From the NCBI GenBank assembly GCA_039819095.1, contig JBCBSP010000002.1, forward strand, positions 248,001-312,000: a stretch of 64,000 bases of DNA, in the 5' to 3' direction. A model generated the notes under the pieces. It ran no database searches. It saw nothing but the letters and a program-made list of their open reading frames with translations, and was not told the origin of the DNA. This DNA is from JBCBSP01 sp039819095. GTDB lineage: Bacteria; Pseudomonadota; Alphaproteobacteria; Caulobacterales; Maricaulaceae. A program made the translations under genes and the position numbers. Below are positions 61,976-64,000 of this stretch, in pieces. Numbering within the stretch: position 1 is the stretch's first letter; each line of letters opens with the position of its first letter.

Positions 61976-62854
61976 TCACAGCGTCCGATGAAAATGCTCT
62001 GCGAGCAGGTCGGCGGCCTCATCAACGAGGTCGGTCTGGTCATAAAAAGCGGTCTGGTTCGGGCCATCGATCCAGTGGATCGCTTTGTCGCCGGACAGGC
62101 TGTCGAAAAACGTTCTGGCCCAGGTTGGAGACAAAGCGTTCTCGCTGTGGACCATGACCATGGGCGTCGAGACTTTCGGCGCGGCTGTTTGCACATCGAA
62201 TTGCAGGAAGTGTTCGCGCGACATGACGGCAAAGCCATTCGTATAATTTGAAACACCCGCGCGGGGAGTCGCGTAGTATTCATAAGTGGACTGCAGGGTC
62301 ATGGCCGCATCGCCTTCCAGCGCAGCCGCAGGAATGGTCAAAACCTCGCCCGTCTTTTCGTAGATTTCGCGCGCGGCTCGGCCTTGATCGACCTTATCTT
62401 GAAAGCCTTCAGGATCGCTGGCTTTCATAGCAGGCACATTGCGATAATACCCGACAACACCGCCCAGAGACTTGACCAGAGGCGAGCCAATTCCGGCCCA
62501 GACTGCATAGCCGACCCCCAGACAAACGCCGGCCGCGCCGAGACGATGCGGATCAATGTCGGGCGCCTCGGCCAAGGCCAGGATACCGGCTGTAAGATCT
62601 TCGATCTTGTGCGGATAGTATTCGTACTGGCGCGGCTCGCCTCCGCTTTGCCCATAATGCCGGTGATCCAGGCAGAGCGCGGCAATTCCCCGTTCAGAGA
62701 GCGCCTTGGCATAGACGCCGGTCACCTGCTCTTTCACGCTTGTCATGGGGCCGCCAACGATGACCGCCGGGTGCGGTCCGGGCGCGGTTGGCACGAACAA
62801 GTCTCCAATCACACGATCATTCTGGACCTGAAATTGAACGCGCCGTTTGGTCAT
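61976..62854 (-). CDS. Alpha/beta hydrolase, dienelactone-hydrolase-like with Cys nucleophile
   Basis: A 292-residue hydrolase with the nucleophile elbow GVC111LGVG, as in dienelactone hydrolases (GYCLGG), the turn VGGPMTSVKEQVTG, LDHRHYGQSGG and a late His in DKAIHWIDGPNQT. No signal peptide. It lies nine bases after the Rossmann reductase gene on the same strand and is probably cotranscribed. Confidence 0.85.
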   Translation of the reverse strand: MTKRRVQFQVQNDRVIGDLFVPTAPGPHPAVIVGGPMTSVKEQVTGVYAKALSERGIAALCLDHRHYGQSGGEPRQYEYYPHKIEDLTAGILALAEAPDIDPHRLGAAGVCLGVGYAVWAGIGSPLVKSLGGVVGYYRNVPAMKASDPEGFQDKVDQGRAAREIYEKTGEVLTIPAAALEGDAAMTLQSTYEYYATPRAGVSNYTNGFAVMSREHFLQFDVQTAAPKVSTPMVMVHSENALSPTWARTFFDSLSGDKAIHWIDGPNQTAFYDQTDLVDEAADLLAEHFHRTL

Positions 62855-62863
62855 GCCCTACCC

Positions 62864-63469
62864 TCACGCTGGAGACTGATGGTATAGAAAAGCCGCGTCC
62901 GTGCCGCCGGACTGTCCTACCGCAATGGCGATGTTGAGATGCGCCATGGCTTCCAGATAACGGGCTGTGGCCAGCGGTCCGATCTCAACCGGAGCCAGGC
63001 CCATATCTTTAACCAGGCCCGCGACCTGGCGACGCGCCGCATCGTCATCACCGGCGATGAAACCCGTGACAGGCGCGCCCAGACGGATGAGCTTGTCCGG
63101 CGTCATGATGTCCGCGAACACGGTATTGAAGGCTTTCACTACATGAGCGCCGGGTAAGAGACCGGCGATTTCTTCTGCAGCGCTGGTTTCAGCGCCCAGA
63201 ACTTTTGGCGACCAATCATCGTTCAGCGGGTTGGTGGCGTCGACGACTGTCTTGCCTGCGAGCGCGGCGGCCAAAGGCGGAAGGACCGCAGGGGTGGCTG
63301 TGTAAGGAATGGCGATGATAACAATCTCGCCAACCCCGGCGGCCTCTTGGAAGCTCACCGTATCACCCGACGGGGTTCTTTCCGACAGGACCGGCGCATG
63401 GCCCGCATTGCGGGCTAACCCGGCAAGCGCACGTCCAACTGATCCAGCCCCGATAATCCCGATCTTCAT
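62864..63469 (-). CDS. NAD(P)-binding Rossmann protein, F420-dependent-reductase-like (NpdG type)
   Basis: A 201-residue protein with MKIGIIGAGSVGRALAGLA, IVIIAIPYTATPAVL, VVDATNPLND and VVKAFNTVFADIM. This pattern is shared by NADPH:F420 reductases and by YdhF-like proteins in organisms without F420, so the cofactor is probably NADPH and the partner is unknown. GGAG sets the ATG at 63,467-63,469. It is divergent from the HxlR regulator, its likely controller. Confidence 0.85.
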   Translation of the reverse strand: MKIGIIGAGSVGRALAGLARNAGHAPVLSERTPSGDTVSFQEAAGVGEIVIIAIPYTATPAVLPPLAAALAGKTVVDATNPLNDDWSPKVLGAETSAAEEIAGLLPGAHVVKAFNTVFADIMTPDKLIRLGAPVTGFIAGDDDAARRQVAGLVKDMGLAPVEIGPLATARYLEAMAHLNIAIAVGQSGGTDAAFLYHQSPA

Positions 63470-63530
63470 TGCACAAGCTCCAAGTTGAATTCCTTTATGA
63501 AATCTGAGAAACTTGGTTACTAGTGTCAAT

Positions 63531-63550
63531 TAGGTACCTATAGGTAACTA
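63531..63550. promoter_or_regulatory. Tandem HxlR-type operator
   Basis: TAGGTACCTA (a perfect palindrome) is followed directly by TAGGTAACTA. The pair sits four bases before the HxlR start codon and in the divergent promoter of the Rossmann reductase gene. One helical turn separates the copies, which suits cooperative binding. Confidence 0.6.
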
Positions 63551-63554
63551 TCAA

Positions 63555-63923
63555 ATGCCTGAACCTGACGCCTTTCTATCGCTCTGTCCGTCGCGTCCGC
63601 TTATGGCGCGGATCGGTGACAAGTGGTCAACACTGATCCTTGTCGCCTTGGCCGATACGCCTCTTAGATTCGGCGAACTCCGGCGTCGACTGGAAGGCGT
63701 TTCTCAGAAAATGCTAACTCAGGCCACGCGCAATCTGGAACGCGATGGATTGCTTGTGAGAACGCTGTATGACGAGCGGCCGATCCGCGTGGAGTACAAG
63801 CTCACACGCCTTGGCCAGACACTGGTTCCCCATGTCCGAAACCTAAAATCCTGGGCTGAGCAGAACTGGAAGGAGGTTGAAGCGGCTCAATCAAGATATG
63901 ATGAGAAGATCGGAACGCTTTGA
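63555..63923 (+). CDS. HxlR family transcriptional regulator
   Basis: A 122-residue winged-helix regulator with the family segments RIGDKWSTLILVALADTPLR, RFGELRRRLEGVSQKMLTQ and YKLTRLGQTLVP. Some members sense electrophiles or oxidants by a Cys; here only Cys11 (SLCPSRP) near the N-terminus fits, as in HypR/YodB proteins. It probably controls itself and the divergent reductase-hydrolase pair. Confidence 0.92.
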   Translation: MPEPDAFLSLCPSRPLMARIGDKWSTLILVALADTPLRFGELRRRLEGVSQKMLTQATRNLERDGLLVRTLYDERPIRVEYKLTRLGQTLVPHVRNLKSWAEQNWKEVEAAQSRYDEKIGTL

Positions 63924-63947
63924 GCCGTGATGCTCACACGACGGGAT

Positions 63948-64000
63948 TCACTCGTAACGACCCAGCTTCAGATTAACCGAGCCATGCTTCATCAAGGCGC
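63948..64000 (-). CDS. Unrecognised protein, C-terminal end only
   Basis: The last 16 codons of a minus-strand gene reading ALMKHGSVNLKLGRYE then TGA. Too short to assign. It is convergent with the HxlR gene, 24 bases away. Confidence 0.4.
   Translation of the reverse strand, partial: ALMKHGSVNLKLGRYE

Noticed and set aside
63529..63550. GGTACC near the HxlR gene as a fourth copy of the shared 16-bp operator
   Set aside because: The spacing and centre differ; it is better explained as tandem TAGGTANCTA decamers of the HxlR type.
1..64000. CRISPR array or phage gene cluster
   Set aside because: No regularly spaced repeats and no structural, terminase or integrase genes were seen.

Overview
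The window is high-GC DNA with compact, often overlapping genes. The organism is most likely an alphaproteobacterium of the Maricaulales/Hyphomonadaceae type. This is inferred from the COQ9 gene beside rpsU, several TonB-dependent receptors, TPR-sulfotransferases and the style of the gene families. No 16S or other species marker is present.

Region 1 (1-14,916) looks like ordinary chromosome. It holds an ABC-2 exporter pair, ribosomal protein S21 (apparently with an ATC start codon), COQ9, a thiolase, an RhlE-type RNA helicase, a TPR-sulfotransferase, MsrA, a DUF6671 protein, isocitrate dehydrogenase, a LysR regulator, a methyltransferase, a GFA-family protein and a DUF533 protein. It ends at a tRNA-Ser(GGA) gene (14,917-15,006).

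Region 2 (about 15,007-52,912) looks like a genomic island inserted at that tRNA. The last 19 bases of the tRNA gene recur exactly at 52,894-52,912 and are followed there by a hairpin that would make a natural tRNA terminator. No integrase is visible. The island appears to be composite. Its left half carries an MBL-fold hydrolase/SRPBCC/TetR unit, then a set that reads as uptake and breakdown of an amide or amine: MocR regulator, nitrilase-superfamily amidohydrolase, TonB receptor, sulfotransferase, serine hydrolase, MFS transporter, aldehyde dehydrogenase and class III aminotransferase. Its right half carries M14 and M28-like peptidases, GST, TetR, TonB receptor, GntR, a split DUF1214/DUF1254 pair, esterase, sulfatase, DUF2855 and an exported formylglycine-generating enzyme. 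A degraded second copy of the aminotransferase 3' end lies at the right border, and a degraded copy of the formylglycine-enzyme 3' end lies at the mid-island junction, so elements have been stacked or recombined here. That junction also holds a 1386-codon chimera of an M16 peptidase and a GldF/GldG-type transporter protein.

Three divergent promoters in the right half (41.0, 45.7 and 50.3 kb) share a 16-bp inverted repeat, GRTAC-CGAARR-GTAYC. This suggests one regulator controls the M28/GST, TonB/GntR and sulfatase/DUF2855 units together.

Region 3 (52,913-64,000) returns to chromosome-like content: a chemoreceptor with NIT and PilZ domains, the ATP-grasp/alpha-E/transglutaminase operon, an OmpA-family protein and a helix-hairpin-helix protein. 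It is followed by an AT-richer cluster of small regulator and enzyme genes (Rrf2, SDR, dienelactone-hydrolase-like, Rossmann reductase, HxlR). All functions are read from the sequence alone and no database search was run.
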